Origin: JABMQB01 sp963677475
GTDB lineage: Bacteria > Bacteroidota > Bacteroidia > Bacteroidales > Prolixibacteraceae
Assembly: GCA_963677475.2 (NCBI GenBank)
Contig: CAXXQD010000022.1
Span: forward strand, 1-64,000
DNA: 64,000 nt
Direction of reading: 5' to 3'
Position numbers and translations under genes: made by a program. Position 1 is the first letter of the stretch; each line of letters opens with the position of its first letter. Shown piece after piece: positions 46,634-56,430 of this stretch. The notes beneath the pieces were generated by a model. That model did no database searches and was not told where the DNA came from. It worked only from the letters and a program-made list of their open reading frames with translations.

Positions 46634-47428
46634 TTAGTTATTTATTGGGAGGAATAAAGAGATAACAAACATAACAAGTGCCACTACGATAATAATCCAC
46701 GAAGCCTTTACACCTTTTTTATTGAACGAAGCGTCTTTTAACACCAATGTATGTGCCATCTGGTCATGAAAACCTTGTTTCCTATCAGTAAGAAGAATCA
46801 TTAAAAAGCCTATACCAAAAATGAAGCCTGACAGTACTTTCCCGAAATAGCGTCCTGTAGCTTTTTCAAAATTTATCCTATGTAAGTTTTCATTTACAAT
46901 TTTTAGCCTAAGCAATATTTTTCCGGGAGTTGCTTGAAAATAGCTGCTTTCAAATGTAGCAGAATATAACCAGCTTGGAATAATTAACAACAAATTTGGT
47001 GACAATATCAAACTCCCTCCAAATATTTTTGTGCCATTTTCGGGTATTGGTAGCTGGAACAGTTTCCAAAGGGAAGAATAAAGAAAGAACAAAATGACTG
47101 TATCAATTAGCTGTGCAGGAAGCCTTAATAAAAATCCGCCATAATTTTGGATTGGAGGATTTGGGTTAACCTCATCAACAGGGAAATTTATTGTTTGATC
47201 ACAAGAAGTTTTTTCAGTGCTTGTTATCACCCCTTGTATAATAGTTTTCTCGGGCTGTTTTGGTATAGGAGGGGGAGTTCCAAAACCTTCTAGATCCTTC
47301 AATGGTGTCCAGCATTCCATCCCTTTTTTCCAAACCAAAGTCTTCAATGGCAAGCCTAGTTCAATTAATTCTTTGAATGTGACAGGACCTTTTTGTTCTT
47401 TGTTCCTTGTTAGGTAGTAATAATCCAT
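46634..47428 (-). CDS. GYF_2 and RDD domain membrane protein
   Basis: The first ~50 residues are a GYF_2 domain (YYYLTRNKEQKGPVTFKEL, then WKKGMECWTPLKDL), a peptide-binding module. After a proline-rich linker comes an RDD domain with three or four helices (GGFLLRLPAQLIDTVILFFL and GKILLRLKIVNEN). RDD proteins are small membrane proteins of mostly unknown role; some move ions. It is cotranscribed with the two neighbours. 264 aa. Confidence 0.8.
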   Translation of the reverse strand: MDYYYLTRNKEQKGPVTFKELIELGLPLKTLVWKKGMECWTPLKDLEGFGTPPPIPKQPEKTIIQGVITSTEKTSCDQTINFPVDEVNPNPPIQNYGGFLLRLPAQLIDTVILFFLYSSLWKLFQLPIPENGTKIFGGSLILSPNLLLIIPSWLYSATFESSYFQATPGKILLRLKIVNENLHRINFEKATGRYFGKVLSGFIFGIGFLMILLTDRKQGFHDQMAHTLVLKDASFNKKGVKASWIIIVVALVMFVISLFLPINN

Positions 47429-47439
47429 AATACAATGGT

Positions 47440-48027
47440 TTAAATTGAGCTACTGGTATCGATATCAATTTTTTCATGCCCAATTGTTGATTCCTTGTCT
47501 TTTGTAATTTTTTTCTTTCTTAAAAGGAATGCCCCCAATAAAACTATAAATAAACCAATATTGAAACCCATTACCCTTGCAGCGCTATAGTCCATAATCT
47601 CATAAGACTCTGAACTTACGAACACTGTAAGTATGCCACCTCCAACAAGGTTTCCTAATGCATGTGAATATTCATACATCCAATTGAAACTATCATCATC
47701 CTGCACATTTGCTTTGCCTGATTTTTGTAGTTCGGTACTCTTTGGAATATTATAAGCAGGTTTAAATATCCCAACTATGAACAAAGAACCATATATAATC
47801 AAGAGGATTGCCAGGGCTTTAATTAATGGATGTGTGCGTTTTTGTGGGTGATCTTTCTTCTTGTTCAATAACACTATGATGATAGCTACAATCGGCATAA
47901 AAAGCCCAAAAAAGAAAGCCCAATTAAAACCAGCCAGCCTTTTTTTCCCAAGGCGTGCAATTTGGTAAGCAATAAAAATAGCAAATGCAATAATGGTTAG
48001 TTTTAAATACAGAATTTGCTCAAACAT
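47440..48027 (-). CDS. Membrane protein of unknown function
   Basis: The 195-aa protein has four hydrophobic segments (about 5-22, 33-52, 68-85 and 150-172) and a polar C-terminus. It is the first gene of the three-gene membrane operon. No motif is recognised. Confidence 0.6.
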   Translation of the reverse strand: MFEQILYLKLTIIAFAIFIAYQIARLGKKRLAGFNWAFFFGLFMPIVAIIIVLLNKKKDHPQKRTHPLIKALAILLIIYGSLFIVGIFKPAYNIPKSTELQKSGKANVQDDDSFNWMYEYSHALGNLVGGGILTVFVSSESYEIMDYSAARVMGFNIGLFIVLLGAFLLRKKKITKDKESTIGHEKIDIDTSSSI

Positions 48028-48084
48028 GGTAGTTAGTGTTGTACCACCTTAGTCCCAATAGTGGAGTTTATACCAAATAAAAAA

Positions 48085-48224
48085 GCGTGGGACTGTAGCC
48101 TATCTGAAATCGAGGTACCGCTAAATACCCACACTCACAAACAAACACAGCCCACGCCAAAGACGTGAGCGTATTTGCTATTAATACTGTGAGTGTAATA
48201 TAGAAAATTAGCGGTTTTCGATTC
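48085..48224. repeat. Interleaved inverted-repeat element
   Basis: Three pairs of complementary segments interleave: A GCGTGGGACTGT (48085) with A' ACAGCCCACGC (48147-48157); B AATCGAGGTACCGCTAA (about 48108-48124) with B' TTAGCGGTTTTCGATT (about 48208-48223, gaps); C ACACTCACA (48131-48139) with C' TGTGAGTGT (48188-48196, perfect). The order is A B C A' C' B'. It resembles short palindromic elements common between Bacteroidota genes. It lies in the 461-bp gap between the membrane operon and the SIR2 gene; the remaining part of the gap is AT-rich with nothing else seen. Confidence 0.55.
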
Positions 48225-48488
48225 CACAATTAATAGCTAACGCCAATATTTTTCAAATGTCCTTCCTTAAGGACTTTGTTCAAAGTTAAAACTTTTGCGT
48301 AATAAAATTAATACAATTTAATAATGCTCGCTGTTGGAAAGTACTTAATTCAATTGAATATTGTGATTAAATTAAAAGAATTGCTAATTCTACCTTTTTA
48401 TTCACTTTTATGTAGATGAGATTACAACCTGTTATTATATTTGTAATATAAAATGTAGTAATTTACAGTACACCTAAATCATTGAAAT

Positions 48489-51400
48489 TTAATCCACTTT
48501 TGGTTTATTATCTATCCATATTTTTCTTATATCAGAAAATTCATTGACATCCAAACAGATCTTTTCCCATTTGTGTATATATTCAGGAACCAGTTGTTTT
48601 TTTGATACGAAGAATCTTTTTAACTCGATTAATAAAAAGGATGCACTCATCTTATTAAATAGTTTTTCATCGACTTCGGCAGTTGTGTTTTCCTTGGAAA
48701 TTTCGATCTCAGAAATTAAATTTGTTAAACCAATTTCTAAATTTCTCAGAATATCATTATTGATCATATTTGGGTAATTCTTTATTAACCTAGTATTAAA
48801 ATCCATAAATCCACTTAAAAATGTAGTATTTAGGCTTCTAATATTTTCACTTGTTAAAACTATAAGTTTATCTATTTCTGTTATTTTAAGTTCAATTAAT
48901 TTTAATAGTCCCTTTAATGAATCGTTTATTATTTCAGTTGATTTAGAGAAAAAGCTTTCATAAATAATGTTCAAAATTTCCACTTGATGATTAATAAGTA
49001 TTTTATAAAAAGCACATTGAACTTGAATAAATGGCAAATTATAACTTTGAAATTCTAAAGTCATACTCTGAATTTCATTTATTTTTTCTTTTTCAATTAG
49101 ATGAAAATTAGGGGCTATAATTTTAATTAATGTTGAAATTAGATGTGTAAATCGACCTTTAAATTCATTTGATGTAAAATTGTAATCTCCTTTATCTTTT
49201 TCTAATAAGTACTTTTTATCAAGCTTCCACCACTTAATAAGCTTGTCAGTTAAACTCATCAATTCATCTTTTTTCCACTTGAAATTAGTTTCACTTAATG
49301 AAGTCCCTAATAATTCATCAAAATAAGAGATATTACCACGTGTCAAAGGTAATCCTCTTTCTTTTTTTAACGAATGTATAGGTATTTCAAGTGAATTAAG
49401 GTATTTATTAAAAGTAGTTAATGGATTAATACTTTCTGGATGTGGTAAATATAAAAATGCATAATTATAAAAAACAGTTAGTTTTGGGAATCCAGTTTTT
49501 TTGTTAGTTTGACTCCATAGAATTTCACCAAGTCTATCGTTTTGTCCTTTATTAAGTAAATTCCATTTCCAAAGGCTAATTAATCTCAATGTTGCAACTT
49601 CTCTTTCTTTATTTTCCTTTTCACTTCTTTCAAATAATTCTTCAATTCTTATTGAATCAATGGATATTCTTTTATTCGTAAAACATTTTTTACTTAGTTC
49701 TATATAATGAAAAGGATCAATGTATTCATTTTCTATTGAACGGTGTAATTCTGATACAATAGGAAATTCTAAAAACTCTGATAATAATCCAATAAGTTCA
49801 TCGTTGGAAAATGATTTTATTAATCGTTTTGTTAAACTATTTATTCCATTATAATTATCCTTATATTCAGACCCAAATACTTCTTTAAGAAATACAATGA
49901 GATTTTTTTTAATAGAAAAACTTGCTTTAACACTTAAACGTGATAATATTTCAGGAAACAACTTAGAAATTGAAATAGAGTAATTATCATTTTTATATGG
50001 ATCGGCATTTTTAATTTCATCTTTAATATTTTCAAGAACAGAAAGATATTTCGTAATTAATTCGTCCGCATTTTGATTGCTTATTTTTACTAATGATTTC
50101 CTTCCATAAATACTATCAATAATACTTTTTTCTCCATATCGTATTGAAGATGATAATGACCAAAAAGGAGAATAATTGGCAAGATAAGTAATAGCTCCTT
50201 TAGAAGCTTTTTTGCCAAATGTAACTCCATGTAGTTTTAAAGGTATTCCAATTTCTTCAATAAATCTTAAAAATTCATATGCCTTTATAGCGAAATTGTC
50301 TTTATATCCCATGAAATGGGTTGTAGTAACATGACCTATGTCGAAACTATAATTTGTCTCAATATTCTTTAAATCATTTGGTTCTTTTTCTAAATAAATC
50401 TCAAATGATTTTAATTCAGACCATGGATTACATTTATATTGCAATAATGTATTCCATCTTTCACTATAACCTTTAAATCTTTCACGTGAGATTTCATATT
50501 CTCCTTGTTTAATACTTAAAGAATGTTTTACAAATTTTATAATTTGCATAATATATGCTTCTCTTGAAATTAAGAAATAATCAGATTTTACAGGAGTAAG
50601 CAATAAACGCTCTCTTATTTTAAATAATGAATTTTCAAGAATTTCATCAGCTTTTTTTATATTCCCTAATTCTGCATATATGCTTGCTTTTTTCGCTTCC
50701 CAATATGGTAATGAAAAATTTATTGTCCATGCATCTAATTCTTTACGTACCATTGGAATATCAAAAACGAATAAAAAATACAAACAACGTTCATAGGAAT
50801 ATCTTGCTATTAATTCGGAGCTAAATTTTGTTATAAGCTTATTAAGTCGTTCTTTTAAAAACTCCCATTTCTGATGAAATCCCTCTTCTCTATAATATCT
50901 AAGCAATGAAAATTGCAGCTCAATCCATTGTAGCTCAATCTCTTTCCATTTAATATCCTCGTTGTTAGTTGTTATAGATCCTTCAATTTCTAAAAGATGA
51001 GGAAATGGATTATATCTATTGATTACATTTTCATAATGTTCAATTAAACTATTCACTATTGGACTTAAAATTTTTTCTATCCTCCAATTATATTCATAAA
51101 GAAATAAAATATCATAAGGCGGTTCTAAATCAGACAGATACTGAATAAATATATCGTCAGTATATGAAAGTAATTTGCTTCTGTTCTCTTCTGGAACAAT
51201 CAACCAATTGGGATATTCATTTCTTATTTCTTTCCAGTTTTCAATTACAGAAATTATTTGAGGTAATAAATCTTTCTTATCATTAAAGCTAAAATGAATA
51301 TTATTTTCAGGCCAATCTAAATTATTTTTTATCCTTCCTTGTTCATGTAAAAAATCAAAAAATATTGATAACGCCTTAGTATGATCTCCATCTATATTAT

Positions 51401-52184
51401 CACATTTTGATAAATCTAAGGGAACAATATTACGGTTTTCGAATAATCTCTTCTGCCCGATAGACAGGTTTAAAATTCCAATTAAATATATTTTAAGAGA
51501 ATTTTCCTTCCCGAGATTATCTCTTATCCAACCTATCCATTTTAAAAAATTTGGATCATCTCCTGAAAATCCTACCAAACAAAGTGTATTTTCAATTAAA
51601 GATTGTTGTACAGTGTTAACAAATGGAGCAAATCTTATTGGGTATTGCCTATAATCTTCTTCTGTAATAATTAAAGGTCTTTCTGATGGGAAACTACCAT
51701 GTAGTTTTATAATTCGAGGCTTTGTTGACAAGATTAAATCCTCTTTATTTATTACAGGTTCATATCGCTGTTGAACAATTTTTTCAGCGGCTCTTTCCAG
51801 TAAAGTATCAAAATTTGTTGTAAAAACATCATTCCAAGGTAACTGTAATACTCTTTCATGAAGTAATGATGGTTGATATTCTTTATCAGGAATTTCCGTT
51901 TTTAATAAATCTTCTAATGTATTACGACCAAATGTTGCTTCGATCTCATTAGCCAATTTTAAAACATTTAGATATTTTTCATCCTTAGGTGAATGACCAT
52001 ACAATTTTTTTAAAAATATATCTCCTAGATCATCCCACGTTGGAAATTCTTTTTTTGTTGTACTGTTCTTTGTTGCATTTCTACTAAATCCTGCACCAAT
52101 CATAATTGTCGCATGTCCAGACCACAATTTTTCAGATATTTCAACGAAATAGGGAAAAATATCTTTGGGTATATTTTGATTCAT
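48489..52184 (-). CDS. Large SIR2-domain protein, likely anti-phage NAD+ hydrolase (DSR-like)
   Basis: The 1231-aa protein begins with a SIR2-type Rossmann domain: IGAGFSRNA (29-37) binds NAD, TTNFDTLLE contains N124 and D126, KLHGS carries the catalytic histidine H162, and LVGFSGDDPNF follows. The remaining ~950 residues are mostly helical with repeats and no P-loop, transmembrane segment or other motif that I can see. This layout is that of defence-associated sirtuins, which deplete NAD+ on phage infection. It stands alone with no obvious partner gene, and the codons are far more AT-rich than in the core genes. Confidence 0.8.
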   Translation of the reverse strand: MNQNIPKDIFPYFVEISEKLWSGHATIMIGAGFSRNATKNSTTKKEFPTWDDLGDIFLKKLYGHSPKDEKYLNVLKLANEIEATFGRNTLEDLLKTEIPDKEYQPSLLHERVLQLPWNDVFTTNFDTLLERAAEKIVQQRYEPVINKEDLILSTKPRIIKLHGSFPSERPLIITEEDYRQYPIRFAPFVNTVQQSLIENTLCLVGFSGDDPNFLKWIGWIRDNLGKENSLKIYLIGILNLSIGQKRLFENRNIVPLDLSKCDNIDGDHTKALSIFFDFLHEQGRIKNNLDWPENNIHFSFNDKKDLLPQIISVIENWKEIRNEYPNWLIVPEENRSKLLSYTDDIFIQYLSDLEPPYDILFLYEYNWRIEKILSPIVNSLIEHYENVINRYNPFPHLLEIEGSITTNNEDIKWKEIELQWIELQFSLLRYYREEGFHQKWEFLKERLNKLITKFSSELIARYSYERCLYFLFVFDIPMVRKELDAWTINFSLPYWEAKKASIYAELGNIKKADEILENSLFKIRERLLLTPVKSDYFLISREAYIMQIIKFVKHSLSIKQGEYEISRERFKGYSERWNTLLQYKCNPWSELKSFEIYLEKEPNDLKNIETNYSFDIGHVTTTHFMGYKDNFAIKAYEFLRFIEEIGIPLKLHGVTFGKKASKGAITYLANYSPFWSLSSSIRYGEKSIIDSIYGRKSLVKISNQNADELITKYLSVLENIKDEIKNADPYKNDNYSISISKLFPEILSRLSVKASFSIKKNLIVFLKEVFGSEYKDNYNGINSLTKRLIKSFSNDELIGLLSEFLEFPIVSELHRSIENEYIDPFHYIELSKKCFTNKRISIDSIRIEELFERSEKENKEREVATLRLISLWKWNLLNKGQNDRLGEILWSQTNKKTGFPKLTVFYNYAFLYLPHPESINPLTTFNKYLNSLEIPIHSLKKERGLPLTRGNISYFDELLGTSLSETNFKWKKDELMSLTDKLIKWWKLDKKYLLEKDKGDYNFTSNEFKGRFTHLISTLIKIIAPNFHLIEKEKINEIQSMTLEFQSYNLPFIQVQCAFYKILINHQVEILNIIYESFFSKSTEIINDSLKGLLKLIELKITEIDKLIVLTSENIRSLNTTFLSGFMDFNTRLIKNYPNMINNDILRNLEIGLTNLISEIEISKENTTAEVDEKLFNKMSASFLLIELKRFFVSKKQLVPEYIHKWEKICLDVNEFSDIRKIWIDNKPKVD

Positions 52185-52348
52185 TCTTATTAATAAATTG
52201 TTTTTATTGTAATATTATCTGCTTTTAAACTTAATAACAGTCTGTCTAAAATTATAAGTGTTGAAATTTTAATTATTCACAACCAAAAATATTTTATCCA
52301 TCGTTTAGGCATATTAATTTATAGAGTATAAATTTACAATATTATTAT

Positions 52349-52650
52349 TCACAGATTAATCCCAGTTTTTATTAAACGCGGGAAACATCTATTATAATCA
52401 TCAACTTTTTTCAGAATTTCTTCAAAATCATCCATTACCTAATAGATATCGGTTATATCTGTCAGGCTATGGCAATACTTTGCCCCAATTCCAATATTAT
52501 CAAGAATATTGTATGTTATAACCACAACACCTATCAATTTAGAATCTTTAAAGGAATCGATCATATTAAATGTGCCATTATTACACTTTGATTTGGTAAT
52601 AAGAAAATAACCAAATTCAGTACCAACAGAAAAAATAATTTATCTGAGAT
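52349..52650 (-). pseudogene. Decayed gene remnant
   Basis: One minus-strand frame reads GTEFGYFLITKSKC, then KLIGVVVITYNILDNIGIG, AKYCHSLTDITDIY, an in-frame TAG, then VMDDFEEILKKVDDYN and a stop at 52349. The composition is that of a real protein interrupted by one stop. No family is recognised, and the 5' limit is approximate. Confidence 0.45.
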
Positions 52651-52992
52651 AGAAATATCTAATAAGTAGGCATTTATGTTTTTATTGAGGATACCCCCTT
52701 TTTTTATAAGCAGAGTTCAGCTATAATACGATAAAATATACCCTGTTTATAGCTCACGTATCCTTTTATATTGAATGCCATTTGTGGAGATTAGTTCCCT
52801 AAACCATTTATTTTCTCAGGATTATTATTCATAAACACATTTGTTAAATCTAATCGGAACCAACCCAAATTTTTAGGTTTTGAACATTACCAATTATTGG
52901 GATTAGGATAAGACCACATTTAAGCAAATTTTGTTTGTTTTAATGTCTTTGTTGGGTACGATTAGGGCTTCAAATATCCTAGGTTCAGTAGA
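52651..52992. other. Degraded stretch, nothing definite
   Basis: Stops occur in all six frames and no recognisable protein segment, RNA or repeat is seen. It lies between two gene remnants and is probably decayed coding DNA. Confidence 0.35.
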
Positions 52993-53550
52993 TTAATACT
53001 TATTTGATGTTTCCTTATCTTCCTTAATAGCTTCATTAGTAAACCGTGCCATAAGTTCTTCATTTCCATAGAGTAAATCAGGAAGTTCCTTAGTTATAAC
53101 AGTAATAATATCCTGTGCTTTTTATTCAAGGATAGACAAACCTAATCATGACTATCTTAGCACCAGCAATAACACCATCTACTGCAACAAACATTACCAA
53201 TCCCTGCATCTGCATTTTATATTCATTTTGATCTTATGAAACACCTACTTTAAAACTAAATAATCACCACCGCTTATTGCTTTGCCAGACAAAGATGTAC
53301 TTCAAATTGTTTGCAGTTAATGTACAATGTATCTCTAAAGAGTATGCCCATACTTCTTTCCTCAACAACTTATTTTTTATTGATTTATCCTCAGGTATTA
53401 GCTTGTAATTGTTCCTGCCTACCATTTTAATGTCACCTTTTGATCTTTTTTATCTTTAAATTCATCTGTTGTGAAGGTGATTTATTGATGATTTCATCAA
53501 AGCTTATATAAGCTCCGTTGGGATAGTCTAATTGTTATGCTATTGCGTAA
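52993..53550 (-). pseudogene. Decayed gene of a Bacteroidota small-protein family
   Basis: Fragments in different minus-strand frames line up as one protein of about 180 residues: YPNGAYISFDEIINKSPS, then TTDEFKDKKDQKVTLKW, DIKMVGRNNYKLIPEDKS, the region KLLRKEVWAYSL, GKAISGGDYLVLK, MFVAVDGVIAGAK and, before the final stop, DIITVITKELPDLLYGNEE. At least four frameshifts and stops separate them. The opening YxSFDExxNxxPS and the end resemble, from memory, a family of small secreted Bacteroidota proteins (DUF6563-like). Boundaries are approximate. Confidence 0.6.
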
Positions 53551-53605
53551 AAAGAAAAGCATTGTTTAAAATAGATTTGTTATCTATAATTATATTAATT
53601 TTCTA

Positions 53606-54175
53606 TTAGTTATTATAAAATCTTTCCATTTCTAAATACAGCTTTTTAGTTAAGCTATCAGCGAGGATTTCTGGTATATTTGCATTAATGTTTAATTTCA
53701 GATCCTTGTTTATTTGCGAAATAACAGACTGAATCTTTCTTAGTTTTTTTATTATTTATGTACCAATTTTCAAAAGTTTTCAACTAATGTGCTTGCTTTT
53801 GTATATTTATTATCCTTTGCATGCCAAAGCCCATGACCAATCTCAAAAGAATATTTAGTAGCAAATAAATTTGCTAATCCTTCCTCCAAAATGTTATTAG
53901 TTTTTTCTCTGTCCGACTGAAACAATGTATTGCTTCATGAGTTACTTGAAAAACTGCCCTATTAATATTATTTATACAATTCATTGAGATTTGAATTACA
54001 ATATATTTGCAATTTCTAAGATCCCAAATCCGAAAGTGTCCATCTTGCTTAAATCCCGCACCTAAGATTGTGTAAGAATAATCTCTTTCTCCATATTTAT
54101 CTTCTGATTTCTTTAATATATTTCCAAGTTTTGAAGTGATTGTCCAGCTATGACCAGCTGTGTATTTTATGAATT
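53606..54175 (-). pseudogene. Decayed HExxH metallopeptidase-like gene
   Basis: The minus strand reads KYTAGHSWTITSKLGNIL, GERDYSYTILGAGFKQDG and AVFQVTHEAIHCF, where H-E-A-I-H is a zinc-peptidase motif. A frameshift follows, then ILEEGLANLFATKYSFEIG, a stop after TLVENF, further stops, and a final piece NIPEILADSLTKKLYLEME ending at 53606. The second conserved glutamate block (EEGLA) at a suitable distance supports a gluzincin-type peptidase. The gene is clearly dead. Its 5' end is not defined. Confidence 0.65.
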
Positions 54176-54290
54176 AAAGATTAAGCTCATTCTTAATTGA
54201 GGTTTTTTTAAGAAATGTTATTTATTCAGAAAAGTTATAACTACTAGATTTAAAGCAACCTCTTTTATTATGTTTAATGCGAATAGCATT

Positions 54291-55073
54291 TTATTCTGGA
54301 ATTACAACATATCTAAATTGAACATAGTCATCAAAATTGCCGTAAGCATGATAATCACGCTTGCTTCTCACTTTTATTTGGATATCACAGCACTTACCTA
54401 TATCAGATTGCATAAAAGAAATAATACCCCTATTAGATTTACTCCAATTAGTGTGACCAATCCTTGCAATACTATACTCTAACACATCACCCAATGGATC
54501 AGTTGAATATCCAATAATTTCAATTGTGTTGCCAACTTTAACCAACTGTTTACTCTGAATTATTTGTGCATAGCGGGTATTCTCTGCACAATTCCCAAGA
54601 GAGTCATTAACTGCCTCAATTACAGGAAAATAGTCATTGGGATCTTCTTTCTTACCTCTATATTTCATAATTCTGGTTCTTATTTCACCGCTTATACCTT
54701 TAATTAAATACTTCTGATATTCAAATAACTCTCTCCTATGTGCGTTTGGGTCTCTAAACTTTTCAATTTCTTCAAGAAATAATGATACTGACTTTTTGTC
54801 CTGAAATACAACCATTAACCCATCATCCCAATGTTTATCAATAATACTTTTAAGGTCATAAAAATCTGAATAATAAATTAACCTGCTTTCTAAAGCTACT
54901 CCTTTGAGTCTCTTTTCTTCAATAGTTCTTCTTTCTTTCCATTTACTAATCCTATTAGATGAGATTTTTACATGTTTTATCCAGTCATTGCCAAATTTTT
55001 TAGTCAAAATAAATGAAATAATATCCCTGACGGAATTTTCTAATATTTTTAATTCTTCTTCTATATTTATCAT
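54291..55073 (-). CDS. Swt1-type HEPN domain protein
   Basis: The protein (260 aa from this ATG) has an N-terminal HEPN domain of the Swt1 type: LRDII-like first helix, FGNDW, a basic helix with RISKWKERR, YSDFYDLKSIIDKHW, and the catalytic Rx4H motif R107-D-P-N-A-H112 followed by RREL. HEPN domains of this kind are metal-independent RNases in defence and toxin systems. The C-terminal ~90 residues look like a beta domain. The frame is open from a TTG at 55133, but the ATG fits the domain. It lies 60 bases after the Mrr-like nuclease gene on the same strand, so the two probably form one unit. Confidence 0.75.
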   Translation of the reverse strand: MINIEEELKILENSVRDIISFILTKKFGNDWIKHVKISSNRISKWKERRTIEEKRLKGVALESRLIYYSDFYDLKSIIDKHWDDGLMVVFQDKKSVSLFLEEIEKFRDPNAHRRELFEYQKYLIKGISGEIRTRIMKYRGKKEDPNDYFPVIEAVNDSLGNCAENTRYAQIIQSKQLVKVGNTIEIIGYSTDPLGDVLEYSIARIGHTNWSKSNRGIISFMQSDIGKCCDIQIKVRSKRDYHAYGNFDDYVQFRYVVIPE

Positions 55074-55133
55074 ACCAAAATTAAATATTGTGTTAGCATT
55101 CGTCCATTTCTCACAAATAACGACACTTAGCAA

Positions 55134-55994
55134 TTAACCTTTGAAAAAGGATATAGTTTTATCTTTGTCTGTTGTTACAAAATAAAATCTTGTATTCTTA
55201 ACAATTGTTTTACCCCACATTACAGTAAAATTTGAATAACGACCAACTATGGTTTCAAATTTATCTATTTCAATGCAAGGATTACCATTAATGTATATTC
55301 TTTCAATTCTGTGTAACTCTCTTGTGTCCTCTTTTTTAAGAAAAATTTGAACACCATTCTTTGGAGCATGCCAATCAATGACAAAATGCTTATGTTTCTC
55401 TTCCCCCTCTTTAAGAAATTTCTGAACTATTTCTTGATAATTAGTAAATTCCTGTATTATTTTGACTATTTGAAAATTTTGTGTCCCAGTTTTATTAAAT
55501 ATCAATGTGTCTGGTTGTGCCACAAATTTAATTAGGTTGCAATTTAAATCTCTTACATAGACATAAACATTTTCAACTTTTATATCTAATGTTTTTATAG
55601 CTATATTTCTAAACCGTAAAATAGCATTTGAGGGAGAAATTTCAACTAACTCATTAAAATCAAAAATTAAGATATTTCTTTTTTTAGCTTCTTTTATAGC
55701 ATTTTTTGTATATCCACTTTTGCATACTAAAACTAATACATCTGTTTTCAAGTCCTGATGTTTAGCATACATCTCTTGTACCCATGAGATATCTGCTTTT
55801 CTTGACCTACTTGTACACTCAACTGAAATTGCTATTTGATAATCTCCTATATTTGATTTGATGAAAATATCTACTTCTCTTTCAATCCCAAAAGAATCAA
55901 CAAGTAATTCAGACTCTTTAATTATTGTATTTTGCAACTGATGTTTATTTAGATGTAAAATAAGCTTTTGAAAATCATTAGACCTTTTTGGCAT
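55134..55994 (-). CDS. Mrr-like restriction endonuclease-fold protein
   Basis: From the ATG at 55994 this is a 286-aa protein; the open frame reaches a TTG at 56048. The N-terminal half has the order of a PD-(D/E)xK nuclease: an acidic EREVDIFI (E40, D42), then a strand IAISVECT with E59, then a helix, and VLVLVCKSGYTKNAIKEAKKRN, which resembles Mrr/type IV restriction proteins. The lysine expected after the glutamate is replaced (E-C-T), although K66 is close. The C-terminal half is unrecognised. With the HEPN gene it forms a likely two-gene defence unit. Confidence 0.6.
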   Translation of the reverse strand: MPKRSNDFQKLILHLNKHQLQNTIIKESELLVDSFGIEREVDIFIKSNIGDYQIAISVECTSRSRKADISWVQEMYAKHQDLKTDVLVLVCKSGYTKNAIKEAKKRNILIFDFNELVEISPSNAILRFRNIAIKTLDIKVENVYVYVRDLNCNLIKFVAQPDTLIFNKTGTQNFQIVKIIQEFTNYQEIVQKFLKEGEEKHKHFVIDWHAPKNGVQIFLKKEDTRELHRIERIYINGNPCIEIDKFETIVGRYSNFTVMWGKTIVKNTRFYFVTTDKDKTISFFKG

Positions 55995-56406
55995 ATTACT
56001 TTTAATTGATTTTAAATAATTGGTAATTAAAATTGGATTCTGGTTCAAATTCTTAATCTTTACATTCTAGAACATAATTTTGGTTTTATATTTTTCAACC
56101 TTTTACTAATATATGATCAGGTCTTCAATTCAAAATTATTCCTTTTATTAAATCTAAAGAATAATAAAAATAATAAAAGAATCACTCTGAAAAGAACGAT
56201 TCTTCCTTCAATTTATGAACCAATGATGTTTAAATTTACCTAATGCTTGATACTATCCACTGACAAACTATTGGGGATAACCTCCCAGACAAGAAAATTA
56301 ACAATTTAGGTAGATTTACTCACATAATTATAGATTTATAGTTTTTTCAAATAAATAACTTAAAGGCTAATATTTAGATACTTAATAAATAATGTCTTTT
56401 CTCTTT
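55995..56406. other. Non-coding left flank of invertible cassette A
   Basis: This gap separates the divergent nuclease gene from cassette A and should hold the promoter that reads into the cassette. I see no clear TAnnTTTG box. It contains a 7-bp hairpin AAGAATC/GATTCTT (56177-56204) and a near-perfect inverted repeat AAATTTACCTAA/TTAGGTAGATTT (56232-56243 and 56305-56316). Confidence 0.4.
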
Positions 56407-56430
56407 AATACAGGATAACTATTTATTATG
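56407..56430 (+). repeat. 24-bp recombination-site-like repeat, copy 1
   Basis: It reads AATACAGGATAA, then CTATTTATTATG. The terminal ATG is the start codon of the 932-aa gene. It is identical to copy 2 in inverted orientation and matches copies 3 and 4 at 21 of 24 positions. Confidence 0.8.

Noticed and set aside
54270..54482. Plus-strand open frame opposite the end of the HEPN gene
   Set aside because: It lies on the complementary strand of a well-supported protein and has no family features.
55074..55133. TTG start giving the HEPN protein 20 more residues
   Set aside because: The added residues do not look like part of the HEPN helix bundle, and an ATG begins just before it.
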